Origin: an uncultured Verrucomicrobiota bacterium
GTDB taxonomy: Bacteria > Verrucomicrobiota > Verrucomicrobiia > Opitutales > Intestinicryptomonadaceae
Direction of reading: 5' to 3'
NCBI GenBank assembly: GCA_949298545.1
Contig: CASFWX010000016.1
Coordinates: 1 to 56,669, forward strand
Length of the DNA: 56,669 bases
Shown here: in pieces, positions 26,410 to 35,025 of the stretch
Position numbering within the stretch: the first letter of the stretch is position 1
How the letters are laid out: every line of letters begins with the position of its first letter
The notes under the pieces: model-generated
Databases searched by the model: none
What the model saw: the letters and a program-made list of their open reading frames with translations, nothing else
Told to the model about the DNA's origin: nothing
Made by a program: the position numbers and the translations under genes

Positions 26410-27033
26410 TTATTTTTTCGATATTTCCAGCACGGCATAGCCTGCAAAAATATTTGGCATGAAATTGCACGGGGTTTTCCAGTCGCCGCGCAGAAAACGG
26501 CTTCTCATTATCTTTATATCGTTTTGCAGGCAGAATTTTTTAAATGAATTTATTGATATGGCATTCATCGGGCGCGCTTTGTCCCAAGTGTCGGGATAAA
26601 CTTCGTTTACGATTCTATCGCCTGTAAATGCGAATGAGAGGCGGTTTCTCCAGTAGGCGTGGTTTACGAATCCGACGGCGGCGCGCTTTCCGACCCTCAG
26701 TGCTTCAAAAACGACTTCGCGCGCGTTTTCGAGCTCCGGAAGCGTGCGCGAACAGATTATCCAGTCGAAAGAATTGTCGCCGAACGAGGATAGCGCATCG
26801 AGTATGTCGCCGTGGTAGGCGTTCACGCCGCGCTTTATGCAGCGCGCTATCTTTTCAAAATCCGAATCGACTCCGACGGCATAGATGTTTTTCGTGCGCA
26901 CGAGTTCGCCGAGAAGTATGCCGCGTCCGCAGCCGAGGTCCAACACGCGCTCGCCATCGCCTATCCATTCGCTGATGACGCGCAGCTCTATTTTGCGCCT
27001 GTCGGCGTTTTTCCCGTTTTTTCCGTCAGACAT
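26410..27033 (-). CDS. metW: MetW-like methyltransferase-fold protein
   Basis: A 207-aa SAM-binding protein with motif I VLDLGCGRGILLGEL at about residues 30-44 and a FDWIICSRTLPELEN post-motif. The C-terminal HAYWRNRLSFAFTGD and the final NIFAGYAVLEISK segments are the MetW pattern. In many bacteria MetX and MetW act together in homoserine O-acetylation and methionine synthesis. Here metW overlaps the end of metX by 8 bp on the same strand, supporting that assignment. The N-terminal 15 residues are polar and variable. It does not look like a free SAM-dependent methylase with a known substrate. Confidence 0.9.
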   Translation of the reverse strand: MSDGKNGKNADRRKIELRVISEWIGDGERVLDLGCGRGILLGELVRTKNIYAVGVDSDFEKIARCIKRGVNAYHGDILDALSSFGDNSFDWIICSRTLPELENAREVVFEALRVGKRAAVGFVNHAYWRNRLSFAFTGDRIVNEVYPDTWDKARPMNAISINSFKKFCLQNDIKIMRSRFLRGDWKTPCNFMPNIFAGYAVLEISKK

Positions 27034-28165
27034 TTAAAAAGTACTCCACAAGTTTGTAAAGTTTTGGGGAATGGATAAGGAAGGAGTCGTGGCCGAGGTC
27101 GCTCTTTATTTCCGCATATGACGCCGTCTTTCCCATGCGCAGCAAAGCTCTTACAATTTCCCTGTTTTGCTCAGGGGGGAAGAGCCAGTCCGAAGTGAAA
27201 CCAACCACGAGGGTTTTTGCGCGCACTGGTTCAAAGGCTTTTTCAAGGGATCCGTATGAGTAGAGGTCGAACAAATCGAGGGCTCTGGTAAAATAGAGAT
27301 AGGTGTTCGCGTCGAATCGGTTGACGAAACTTTGGCCCTGGTGGTGCAGATAATTTTCTATCTCGAACGAGGGTTTGAATATTTCTTCGGGGCGTATTTT
27401 TTCATGCGAGCGCCCGAATTTCCCCTCGAGCCCCTTGTCGGAAAGGTACGTTATATGCGCCATCATTCGGGCGATTCCGAGTCCGACGCTCGGTATCCTC
27501 TCGAGCTTATAATTCCCGCCGTTCCAGACGGGATCCTGCATTATGGCGCTGCGCCCGACTTCATTGAAGGCTATCGCTTGGGCGTTTTGCCTGGCGGTTG
27601 TGGCGAGCGCGCAGATCTTTTCCGCCCTGTCAGGAAAGTCTATCGCCCATTGGAGAGCCTGCATTCCCCCCATCGATCCCCCTATTATCATGGCGAGTTT
27701 CTTAATCCCGAGATGCGAAACCAGGCGCTCTTCGACGGCGACGATATCCCGCATTGTTATGGCTGGGAATGTCAGGTTGTACCTTTCGCCGGTGGCTGGG
27801 TTTATTGACGACGGGCCCGTCGTTCCCCTGCAGCCGCCTATGCAGTTGGAGCAGATGACGAACCATTTGTTCGTGTCGAGGGGCTTTTGAGGGCCTATGA
27901 TGTTGTTCCACCAGCCGGATTTTTTGTCGGACAGTGAGTATACGCCCGCGCAGTGGTGGTCTCCGGTGAGCGCGTGGCAGACGAGAATGGCGTTGCTCCT
28001 GTCTTCATTGAGGCGGCCGTATGTTTCGTAGCGGACATTAAAGCTCTTGAGTTCTCCGCCGAGGGCGAATTTCAGGGGGGTGTCGCAGTGGAAGTCGGAA
28101 TACTCCACTATTCCGACATCGCCGCAGTCCCTGCGGATTAAGCTTGTGTCGTCGGAGTCGTTCAT
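27026..28165 (-). CDS. metX: Homoserine O-acetyltransferase
   Basis: A 379-aa alpha/beta-hydrolase-fold acyltransferase making O-acetyl (or O-succinyl) homoserine for methionine synthesis. Nucleophile elbow GGSMGGMQALQWAIDFP gives catalytic Ser; ICSNCIGGCRGTTGPSSINP and YNLTFPAITMRDIV are MetX signatures. The aspartate and histidine of the triad are near TSDWLFPPEQ and DLGHDSFLI. Length and motif order are normal. It overlaps the preceding DegP-fold gene by 4 bp (ATGA) and metW by 8 bp. Which acyl group it uses cannot be read with confidence from sequence. Confidence 0.95.
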   Translation of the reverse strand: MNDSDDTSLIRRDCGDVGIVEYSDFHCDTPLKFALGGELKSFNVRYETYGRLNEDRSNAILVCHALTGDHHCAGVYSLSDKKSGWWNNIIGPQKPLDTNKWFVICSNCIGGCRGTTGPSSINPATGERYNLTFPAITMRDIVAVEERLVSHLGIKKLAMIIGGSMGGMQALQWAIDFPDRAEKICALATTARQNAQAIAFNEVGRSAIMQDPVWNGGNYKLERIPSVGLGIARMMAHITYLSDKGLEGKFGRSHEKIRPEEIFKPSFEIENYLHHQGQSFVNRFDANTYLYFTRALDLFDLYSYGSLEKAFEPVRAKTLVVGFTSDWLFPPEQNREIVRALLRMGKTASYAEIKSDLGHDSFLIHSPKLYKLVEYFLNV

Positions 28166-29340
28166 TTCGCGCCCGATGGCGGATTTATCTTTTCCGCGCT
28201 TTCTCCCAGGTTTGGCAGGGTTCGTTTCTGGAGGCTTGACGCCAGTTTTTTCTCGGCGGTTTTTAGTATTTCGGAATCCATTTTTTCGGCGAGAACCTCA
28301 AGCTTTAGGATTTCCGTTCCGCGCTTGATCTTAAAGGTTGCGATTTCTCCGGGGCGCACGAAGAACGTGTGCCTTCTCAGTTCATTGTTGTTTACGACGT
28401 TGTGGGAATTTATTTCCAATATTTCGTCTCCGACCATAAATCCGGCTTTTTTGGCGGGAGCGTTTTCAGCGACCATTGTGACGACGATTTTTGTCCTTCC
28501 GTCGCCTTCGGCGTCTTCGGCGCGCAGTCCGAACCAGCTGTACACCGGCTCCCCGCAGAGAAGTATGTCGTCGCGTATCTTCGCGGCAGCGGCAGCGGGA
28601 AGTATAAAGCTTCCTCCTATTTCAGGGAGGGCCGCTATGACCATGCCGACAAATTTTCCATCGATATCGAACACTCCACCGCCTATCCCTCCGCGGACGA
28701 GCGGAATGTTTGTGCGCAAATATACAGTAGGCAGAAAATTTCCCCCAAATTCAATATTGTGCCCGGTTGCAAGACCGAGCCTCGGGGCTGGAGGCAGGCC
28801 CATTTCATAGGATATCAAAGCTATCAAAGTGGCTATCGGGGCCAGATCGCGCGAAGAGTCGGAAACGACATTGGGGGCATCTTTAAGCTTGGAGCTCTTG
28901 CGGACTTTTACAACGGCGAGAGTAGTGAGCGGATCGAGCCCAACTGAATCCGCGTCGAAGAGAAGGCCGTTCCACTCTATCCAGATTTTTTTTGCCGTGC
29001 ATGTCACGCATGCGCTCGTGAGAACCACGCCGCCTTTCCCGGCGAGGATTCCCGACCCGACGTCGAGAGTGTCCTGCGTTTGCGGATTTCCGTTTTCGTC
29101 CTTTGACTCGGTTTGCTTTTGCGCATAAACCTTGACAATGGAAGCCTTGTTTTTCTCGAATAGCGAATAGAGTTTGTTCTGAATGTCGCAGTAGCCGCCA
29201 GGTGCCGAAAGCGCGGAAGGATTTACCGGCGGGGGGGCTGGGCTGTTCAAAGGCGATTTTGGAGAGTCGGCGCGCGCAAAAGCCGTCGCTACGCACAGCG
29301 CGGCGGCCACAGGAAAAGCGCTTTTTCGTCTGGCAATCAT
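28162..29340 (-). CDS. Secreted DegP-fold protein with PDZ domain and no catalytic triad
   Basis: About 392 aa. I chose ATG 29340 because a signal peptide (RRKSAFPVAAALCVATAFARA) follows it; an upstream start at 29421 overlaps hemB. Residues 55-250 are a trypsin-like HtrA/DegP fold (IVKVYA, SGILAGKGGVVLTSA, LDPLTTLAVVKV). All three catalytic residues are changed: His is Cys111 (TSACVT), Asp is Thr140 (DPLTTLAV) and Ser is Ile219 (RGGIGGGVF). Residues 268-350 form a PDZ domain (AENAPAKKAGFMVGDEILEIN). It is probably a periplasmic pseudoprotease or chaperone/scaffold. It is coupled with metX by an ATGA overlap, and hemB is upstream. Confidence 0.85.
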   Translation of the reverse strand: MIARRKSAFPVAAALCVATAFARADSPKSPLNSPAPPPVNPSALSAPGGYCDIQNKLYSLFEKNKASIVKVYAQKQTESKDENGNPQTQDTLDVGSGILAGKGGVVLTSACVTCTAKKIWIEWNGLLFDADSVGLDPLTTLAVVKVRKSSKLKDAPNVVSDSSRDLAPIATLIALISYEMGLPPAPRLGLATGHNIEFGGNFLPTVYLRTNIPLVRGGIGGGVFDIDGKFVGMVIAALPEIGGSFILPAAAAAKIRDDILLCGEPVYSWFGLRAEDAEGDGRTKIVVTMVAENAPAKKAGFMVGDEILEINSHNVVNNNELRRHTFFVRPGEIATFKIKRGTEILKLEVLAEKMDSEILKTAEKKLASSLQKRTLPNLGESAEKINPPSGAK

Positions 29341-29413
29341 ATGAAAGCGTAAAAGTCTGTTGCAAACCGCGGCGATTCGCAAGTTTTTTGTTCTGATCGG
29401 CTGCCCGGTGGAT

Positions 29414-30436
29414 TTAGGCAAAATACGTCAGAATCATATCCGCGCCGGCTCGCTTAATGGCTATTAGCGACTCGCGCTTTGCCCGCTCAAGGTCTATCCA
29501 GCCGCGCTGCGCGGCAGCCATTATCATGGAGTATTCCCCGGAAACCTGGTAGGCTGCAATGGGGAGGCTGGTGGAGGCTCTGACTTTTGATATTACGTCC
29601 AAATAAGCTCCAGCGGGCTTGACCATGAGGACATCGGCGCCTTCCTCCTCGTCGAGGGCGGCTTCCTTGAGTGCTTCGCGGACGTTGGCAGGATTCAACT
29701 GGTAGCCGCGCTTATCCAAATATTTTTTCGGCTTTCCCTGCTTTTGTCCGCCGTTGGGAGATGAACCGATTGCGTCGCGGAACGGCCCGTAAAACGCCGA
29801 GGCGTATTTTGCGCTGTACGCCATTATGGCGGTATCCACAAAGCCGCATTCGTCGAGGGCGGAGCGTATCGCCCCAATCCGCCCGTCCATCATGTCGCTC
29901 GGCGCCACAAAATCCGCTCCCGCTTGCGCCGCCATAAGCGCCATGCCGCTTAAAATTTCAACTGTTTCGTCGTTCAAAATTCTTTGCCCGGACGAATCCA
30001 ATATCCCGTCGTGGCCGTGAGTAGTGTAGGGGTCCAATGCTATATCTGCTATGAGCGCCATTTCGGGAAAGCGCTTCTTCACCGCGGAGATTGCCCTGTT
30101 TGCAAGCGATTTTGCGTTGAGCGCCTCGTCCGCGCGGTCCGACTTCGATTTTGGGTCGACTTGCGGGAAGGGAGCTATGGCTTTCACTCCGCGCTTTAGC
30201 GCCTTTTCGCACACGCGAAAGAGCGAATCTATCGTATGGCGCATGACTCCGGGCATGGATTCTATTTCCGAAGCTCCGCTTTTGCCTTCTTTGATAAATA
30301 CGGGAAGAATTAGATCGGACGGGTTTACGCGGGTTTCCTCGCAGAGGGAGAGTATTGCGTCGCTTTTTCTCAAGCGGCGCGGGCGTTTCCTTATATCGAG
30401 CTTGAAATTTTCGTCCATGGCGATTTTATATTCCAT
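29414..30436 (-). CDS. hemB: Delta-aminolevulinic acid dehydratase (porphobilinogen synthase)
   Basis: About 340 aa. It condenses two 5-aminolevulinates to porphobilinogen for heme and cobalamin. FIKEGKSGASEIESMPGVMR is at the N-terminus. Schiff-base lysines are near YSAKYASAFYGPFRD and MVKPAGAYLDVI. The metal site is ALDPYTTHGHDG, the Cys-poor variant expected of Mg/K-dependent rather than zinc enzymes. Length is typical from ATG 30436 (or 30418, MDENFKLDIRKRPRRL); the longest frame begins with TTG at 30454. It fits the heme needs of the HzsA-like protein and the B12 needs of MetH in the window. It starts a minus-strand group with the DegP-fold gene, metX and metW. Confidence 0.95.
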   Translation of the reverse strand: MEYKIAMDENFKLDIRKRPRRLRKSDAILSLCEETRVNPSDLILPVFIKEGKSGASEIESMPGVMRHTIDSLFRVCEKALKRGVKAIAPFPQVDPKSKSDRADEALNAKSLANRAISAVKKRFPEMALIADIALDPYTTHGHDGILDSSGQRILNDETVEILSGMALMAAQAGADFVAPSDMMDGRIGAIRSALDECGFVDTAIMAYSAKYASAFYGPFRDAIGSSPNGGQKQGKPKKYLDKRGYQLNPANVREALKEAALDEEEGADVLMVKPAGAYLDVISKVRASTSLPIAAYQVSGEYSMIMAAAQRGWIDLERAKRESLIAIKRAGADMILTYFA

Positions 30437-30558
30437 TCTTCCGAAAAATCTCAACTTTTTTATTTGAGGAAGTTTTTTTGGGATCGGCGATCTTTGGATA
30501 AATATTGTCTTTACACGAAAGCCGGTCTCTTTGAAAATCCGCCAGCATATATTTAAAG

Positions 30559-31992
30559 ATGAATCCGAGCATATACAATACCTTGACCCGGCGCAAAGAG
30601 GAGCTTGTACCCTCCGGTAAGGCTTTCGGCATGTACTGCTGCGGCCCGACGGTCTACGGACCCGCGCATATCGGCAATTTTAGGACTTTTGTCGTTCAGG
30701 ACGTCCTTCGCCGCGTCTTGGAATGTTCGGGCATGAAAGTCAAGCACGTGAGGAACATTACCGACGTGGACGATAAGACCATACGCGAAAGCCGCAAGCT
30801 CGGTCTCGCTCTCGCTGATTTTACCTCCAAATGGGCGGATAAGTTTCATGAGGATTGCCGCAAGCTCAATCTTCTTCCTCCTGCCGTGGAGCCGCGCGCT
30901 ACCGCCCACATAGCCGAACAGCTGGAAATGGTCGAAACGCTCGTGAGGAACGGGCATGCCTACGCCATGCCGGACGGCAGCGTATATTTCAAAATATCCA
31001 CTTTCCCAGACTACGGAAAACTTTCCGGCTTGAATCTCGAACATGCCCAGACCCAGGCTACAAATTCCGCAGGCGAAGCTAATTCCGCAGACGAATACGA
31101 GAGGGAAAACGTATCGGATTTTGCGCTTTGGAAGGGGCGCAAACCCGAGGACGGCGAGAACTTTTGGAAGTCGCCGTGGGGCGAAGGAAGGCCGGGGTGG
31201 CATATCGAATGTTCCGCCATGTCGAAAAAATATCTCGGGGACTCTTTCGATTTGCACGGCGGCGGAGTGGATCTTTGTTTCCCTCATCATGAGAACGAAA
31301 TCGCCCAGAGCGCTTGTTCTACGGGCAAGCAGCCTGCCCGCTATTGGTTCCACAGCGCGCACCTGATGGTTGAAGGACAGAAGATGTCAAAGAGCCTCGG
31401 CAATTTATTCACTCTCGACGACCTGCTCTCGCGTTCTTATTTCCCGATGCAGATCCGCTATGCGCTGATATCAGGGCATTATCGCCAGCAGCTGAACTTC
31501 ACTTTTAAGGGGCTTGACGACGCCGGAAGCGCCCTTGCTAAGCTTCGAAAAGCAGTGGAATCGGCTCTCGAGCGGTCGGGCATTTCCGAAGCGGACTTTA
31601 AGAAACTTGTCGCACCAAAAAACTGTTTTGACGGCACAATATTTGAAGGCGCTTGGAGCGCTCTTTGCGACGACTTAAACGTGCCGCGCGCTTTGGGCGA
31701 AATATTTTCGGTCCTGCATAAGTTCTCGGGCGATGCGGGAGACGCCGCCGCACTCGGATCTTTGCTTTACGCTTTAGGGATAGATATATTTGCCGTCCCC
31801 GCGCCGGACGAACAAGTTTCAGCCCCTCCGGAAATAAGCGATATGGCGCAGGCGCGTTGGGAGGCTAAGAAATCGGGCGATTACGCTTTGGCCGACGAGC
31901 TTCGCAAAAAGATTTCCGACATGGGCTGGCTGGTGTCCGACGCAAAAGACGGATTTAAGCTTGTCCCAAAGCCGGATTCCAAAGCCCCTTGA
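30559..31992 (+). CDS. cysS: Cysteinyl-tRNA synthetase
   Basis: A 477-aa class I synthetase charging tRNA-Cys. It has the N-terminal zinc-ligand/HIGH block MYCCGPTVYGPAHIGNFR at about residues 25-42. WHIECSAMSKKYLG, DLHGGGVDLCFPHHENEIAQ (zinc ligands) and the KMSKS loop QKMSKSLGNLFT follow. The C-terminal DALR-like domain ends with SGDYALADELRKKI. The family is complete and normal in length. It is divergent from hemB, with about 100 bp between them, and is followed by its own terminator. ybaK, an editing deacylase for mischarged Cys-tRNA(Pro), is 3 kb away on the same strand. Confidence 0.97.
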   Translation: MNPSIYNTLTRRKEELVPSGKAFGMYCCGPTVYGPAHIGNFRTFVVQDVLRRVLECSGMKVKHVRNITDVDDKTIRESRKLGLALADFTSKWADKFHEDCRKLNLLPPAVEPRATAHIAEQLEMVETLVRNGHAYAMPDGSVYFKISTFPDYGKLSGLNLEHAQTQATNSAGEANSADEYERENVSDFALWKGRKPEDGENFWKSPWGEGRPGWHIECSAMSKKYLGDSFDLHGGGVDLCFPHHENEIAQSACSTGKQPARYWFHSAHLMVEGQKMSKSLGNLFTLDDLLSRSYFPMQIRYALISGHYRQQLNFTFKGLDDAGSALAKLRKAVESALERSGISEADFKKLVAPKNCFDGTIFEGAWSALCDDLNVPRALGEIFSVLHKFSGDAGDAAALGSLLYALGIDIFAVPAPDEQVSAPPEISDMAQARWEAKKSGDYALADELRKKISDMGWLVSDAKDGFKLVPKPDSKAP

Positions 31993-32030
31993 TGCTTGCC
32001 GCGGCCCCGGGCATATTCGGATTCACATGC

Positions 32031-32056
32031 GCCCTCCCGCTGGAGGGCATTTTTTA
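32031..32056 (+). terminator. Rho-independent terminator of cysS
   Basis: GCCCTCC (32031-32037) and GGAGGGC (32042-32048) form a 7-bp stem with a CGCT loop, followed by ATTTTTTAA. It is 39 bp after the cysS stop. Confidence 0.9.
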
Positions 32057-32089
32057 ACGGCATGCGCATTTCGGCGGATCTGTAGCGCG

Positions 32090-33157
32090 CTACTGGTTTT
32101 TTGATGCCTCAAGCTCGACTTCGAAAAGTAGGTCGTGGCGGCAGACGATGCTGTACGACGGGACATGGGCGATGTTTCCGCGCGCTTTCAGCCACTTTTC
32201 GAAAGCCGCGTAATATTCCGGTCGCAGGCAGTAGGATACCGCGCTCGAAACGTTTTCAAAGCCTAGCCCGCGCGAAGCGAGAATGTTTTCTATCACTTGC
32301 ATTGTCAGTTCTACCTGCGCTTCTATGTTCCCAACATGGGCTGTCTTTCCTCCCGGTTCTATGCTTGCGCTCCCCGACACGAAAATCCTGCGCGAGCGTT
32401 CCGTATCAAGCTCGACCGCGCGCGAGAACGAGCTTCCGTATTCTGTCGCGCCGCATTGCAGAGGGGAATCCAGGGGAAAGGCGTCCCTTGCGCTTCCTTC
32501 GGATTTCCGCTTTGCCGCGATAAATCCGCTCGATATCAGGGATCCAGAGGGATTTGGCGCGCCTATTCCCGTGCTTGCCGGAAGCAGGTTTTCAAAGATC
32601 TTCTCCTCTTTAAAAATGCGTGTTCGCGTGCGGTTGAAAGGATCGTACCATGAGAGGATGTCGTCGTTGTAAAACCAGGTGCGGACTATATCGGTAAATT
32701 TAAAGCCGCAGGCGAGGAGGAGGCTTTTCATTTCGGAGATGTTTGCGGCGGTGTGCGTTTCGGGATCGATTATTGAAGGTGAAACGCAGATTCCAAAGCT
32801 TCTGCAATAATCGCAGATCCCGTCCGAATAGGTAGACGCGCGCGATCCGCTTGCGCTTTCGAAAAATTTTACGTCCGCCCCGGATACGGCGCATACTCTT
32901 GCTCCGGCGAGTTCGGGTTTTGAGGTCTCATCGAGCGGAAGTATTGCGGATACGGGAAATTTTGCATTTGGGAAAGAGATAGCAAGGGCGTTTTGCGCCC
33001 ATCTTGGACCGAAGATTTCCGCGCAGGCTATTTCGGAGCATTCCGCATCGAGCGATTTTTTTAGCGATTCAAATTTGGAAACCGCCTCTTTTTCATTTTT
33101 AAAGTTTATTGTAAAATGCAGCTCGGAAGTGTTTCCGTTTAAGAGCGTTTTGTGCAT
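32090..33157 (-). CDS. Chorismatase-like protein (FkbO/Hyg5/XanB2 type) with RidA-like domain
   Basis: A 355-aa protein with two RidA/YjgF-related halves, as in chorismatases that hydrolyse chorismate (FkbO, Hyg5, XanB2). The first half has RVCAVSGADVKFFESASG. The linker-active region has IVRTWFYNDDILSWYDPFNR and STGIGAPNPSGSLISSGF. The second half has RRIFVSGSASIEPGG, TAHVGNIEAQVELTMQVIEN and FENVSSAVSYCL. Such enzymes make 3- or 4-hydroxybenzoate or dihydroxycyclohexadiene acids for pigments, quinones and polyketide starters. No partner biosynthetic genes lie here. The catalytic Glu cannot be placed with certainty. It is monocistronic; the start at 33157 has no evident SD. Confidence 0.75.
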   Translation of the reverse strand: MHKTLLNGNTSELHFTINFKNEKEAVSKFESLKKSLDAECSEIACAEIFGPRWAQNALAISFPNAKFPVSAILPLDETSKPELAGARVCAVSGADVKFFESASGSRASTYSDGICDYCRSFGICVSPSIIDPETHTAANISEMKSLLLACGFKFTDIVRTWFYNDDILSWYDPFNRTRTRIFKEEKIFENLLPASTGIGAPNPSGSLISSGFIAAKRKSEGSARDAFPLDSPLQCGATEYGSSFSRAVELDTERSRRIFVSGSASIEPGGKTAHVGNIEAQVELTMQVIENILASRGLGFENVSSAVSYCLRPEYYAAFEKWLKARGNIAHVPSYSIVCRHDLLFEVELEASKNQ

Positions 33158-33752
33158 ATTTTAAAACTGCGCCGCTTCTCTTAATTGAAAAACAGCGCGA
33201 TGTTTCTCCCCGTTTTGTGAAACACAAGTAAGGAACTATTGTTTCATCTGTCAATTTTTTTATCGGGCTTTTTCTTTCCGGCGTTTTTTTTAAAGTTATA
33301 TGTCCTTTTAAATAACAATGTTATTTTAATAGGTATGCGGAGCAATACCGCGGAAGATCCTTAAAAAATTTGGAGAGGTTTTATCTTAAAAAACTTTCAC
33401 TGCGCCTGATGACCTTCACTATTGAAGGTGAGAAGCAAGCCTTGGCTTTGTCTTAAAAAATTTCATGCGACTTATGGCCTACGTTTGCAAAATCGCTCAT
33501 TTTTATGTTTGTTCGATACTTATGGTGCGAGAAACGACATGGAGTTGAATAAAGTGCGGTAAAACACATATCGGAGCGGTACTTTCCAAACGCGCATGCG
33601 TGATGATCCATGTGGTGGAATCCTTTGTCGAAGCCGGCAAACACACGCGCCGGGGCGCCTGAGAGAGCGCGCGCGAGTTTCTTGCTGATAGATACTGCGT
33701 TGGGATATAGATAGTGGAGATTTGCAGGCGGGGGATTAGATTCAAGCGGAAG
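33158..33752. other. Long intergenic region with inverted and direct repeats
   Basis: About 595 bp between the chorismatase-like gene and the end of hdc. It holds an AT-rich palindrome AAATAAC-AAT-GTTATTT (33310-33326) that could be an operator of the chorismatase-like gene. A hairpin ACCTTCA-CTAT-TGAAGGT lies at 33412-33429. Two imperfect copies of a TCTTAAAAAA..TTTCA..TGCG..CT..ATG..CCT block lie at 33384-33416 and 33451-33480. The part nearest hdc (33453-33752) is an in-frame, stop-free continuation of hdc beyond its TAG. The stretch looks partly like decayed coding sequence. Confidence 0.5.
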
Positions 33753-34937
33753 CTATCCCGCCAATATGTCGCCGACAAAAGACTCTATAATATCGGGAGT
33801 GAAATATTGCATGACCACGACGTGCGACAGCGGCCCGAAATTGGGATCGTCGTTGCAAGCCAGAGCGTACTTATGTATGACCCTTTCCGGGGCGCGGCTA
33901 AAGAAGACCGTATTCGAGTAGGGGTTTTTCCAAGCTTTTACTCCCGCTTGCAATAGCTTTTCCTTTAGCAAATCAGCCATTGCGAGAGCGTGCCGGGCTT
34001 CCTCTCTTATTCCCTCGGCGCCTATGGATTTTATGCGCCAATAAAGTTTTAAAGCGTCAAAGCCGCTGCGCGAACAGCTTATTGTGGGTATTACGCCGTT
34101 GAGGTACGGGACCGGCGAACTCTCCACGGCTTTTAAAATTTTGCTTTTGCAAATGAATATGCCTGCCGGCTCGTTGAGGGATATGAATTTATGCCCTGAT
34201 ATGGCGACGGAATCAAATCCCATTTCTTTTGCGTTTAAAATGCTTTTTGCTTTTTGGTCGTCGAGGAAGGGGAGGTATCCCCCGAAGAGGGCGGCGTCGA
34301 GATGCCTGTAAACCAGGGGAGGCTTTAAGTCGGACAGGATTTCGGAGATGGAGACTTGGTCGTCTATGGCTCCTTTAAAAGTTCCGCCGATTGCTATGGC
34401 AACGAGCGCCGGGCGCGACGGATCGAGCTTGCGCCGGAAATCGTCCGGATCCATCTGCCCCATGGGCAGAGCCGATATTGCGCGCGTTTCTATGTTTAAC
34501 ACGTCTCCGAGCTTTTTTACCGAGTAGTGGGCTTCGTCTGAGACGTACAGTATCGGCGGAATAGGGGAATTTGCCGACAGCCATCTGCGTCCAAAATACA
34601 ACCCGTGCATATTTCCGTCGGTTCCGCCGTTTGAAATTACGCCCCAGTGGTCGTTTTCAAAGCCGAAATGCGAGGCGAAAAAGTCTATGGAATCGCGTTC
34701 AAACTCGTCGGTATTTAGCATATCCCAATTTTTCTTATAGGGGGAGCCGACGTTTATCAGGGTAATGTCGGCAAGTCTTGTGTCTGCGAGCCATCTGTAG
34801 TACGCATCGAGCCCCGTGTCCTGGTCGAAGGGATAGCCGAACTGCATGAACTGGCGCGCTGTAAGCTCGCGCGCGGCAGCGTTCAATTTTGCCATAGATT
34901 CGGGATCCGGAAGATTTGCCATGTTTTGTTTTTTCAT
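33753..34937 (-). CDS. hdc: Histidine decarboxylase-like PLP enzyme
   Basis: A 394-aa group II PLP decarboxylase. NLPDPESMAKLNAAARELTA opens the conserved part; VISNGGTDGNMHGLYFGRR binds cofactor phosphate; YRHLDAALFGGYLPF carries the PLP-Asp; SVAISGHKFISLNEPAGIF has the Schiff-base lysine. This matches PLP-type histidine decarboxylases (about 380 aa), which make histamine, more closely than glutamate or aromatic decarboxylases. Substrate is inferred. ATG 34937 is chosen; a longer frame to 35039 would overlap ybaK and adds an unlikely basic leader. The TAG stop is followed by 99 more in-frame codons. It neighbours the polyamine operon, hinting at a shared amine physiology such as acid stress. 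Confidence 0.85.
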   Translation of the reverse strand: MKKQNMANLPDPESMAKLNAAARELTARQFMQFGYPFDQDTGLDAYYRWLADTRLADITLINVGSPYKKNWDMLNTDEFERDSIDFFASHFGFENDHWGVISNGGTDGNMHGLYFGRRWLSANSPIPPILYVSDEAHYSVKKLGDVLNIETRAISALPMGQMDPDDFRRKLDPSRPALVAIAIGGTFKGAIDDQVSISEILSDLKPPLVYRHLDAALFGGYLPFLDDQKAKSILNAKEMGFDSVAISGHKFISLNEPAGIFICKSKILKAVESSPVPYLNGVIPTISCSRSGFDALKLYWRIKSIGAEGIREEARHALAMADLLKEKLLQAGVKAWKNPYSNTVFFSRAPERVIHKYALACNDDPNFGPLSHVVVMQYFTPDIIESFVGDILAG

Positions 34938-35025
34938 TGTGCGGAATCTCTCATTGTGTTTCTTTTTATGAAAAGGCAAGGAAAGTCGCATTTTTATGGA
35001 TTTTCTTCGCGGAGGAATTTTTTGT

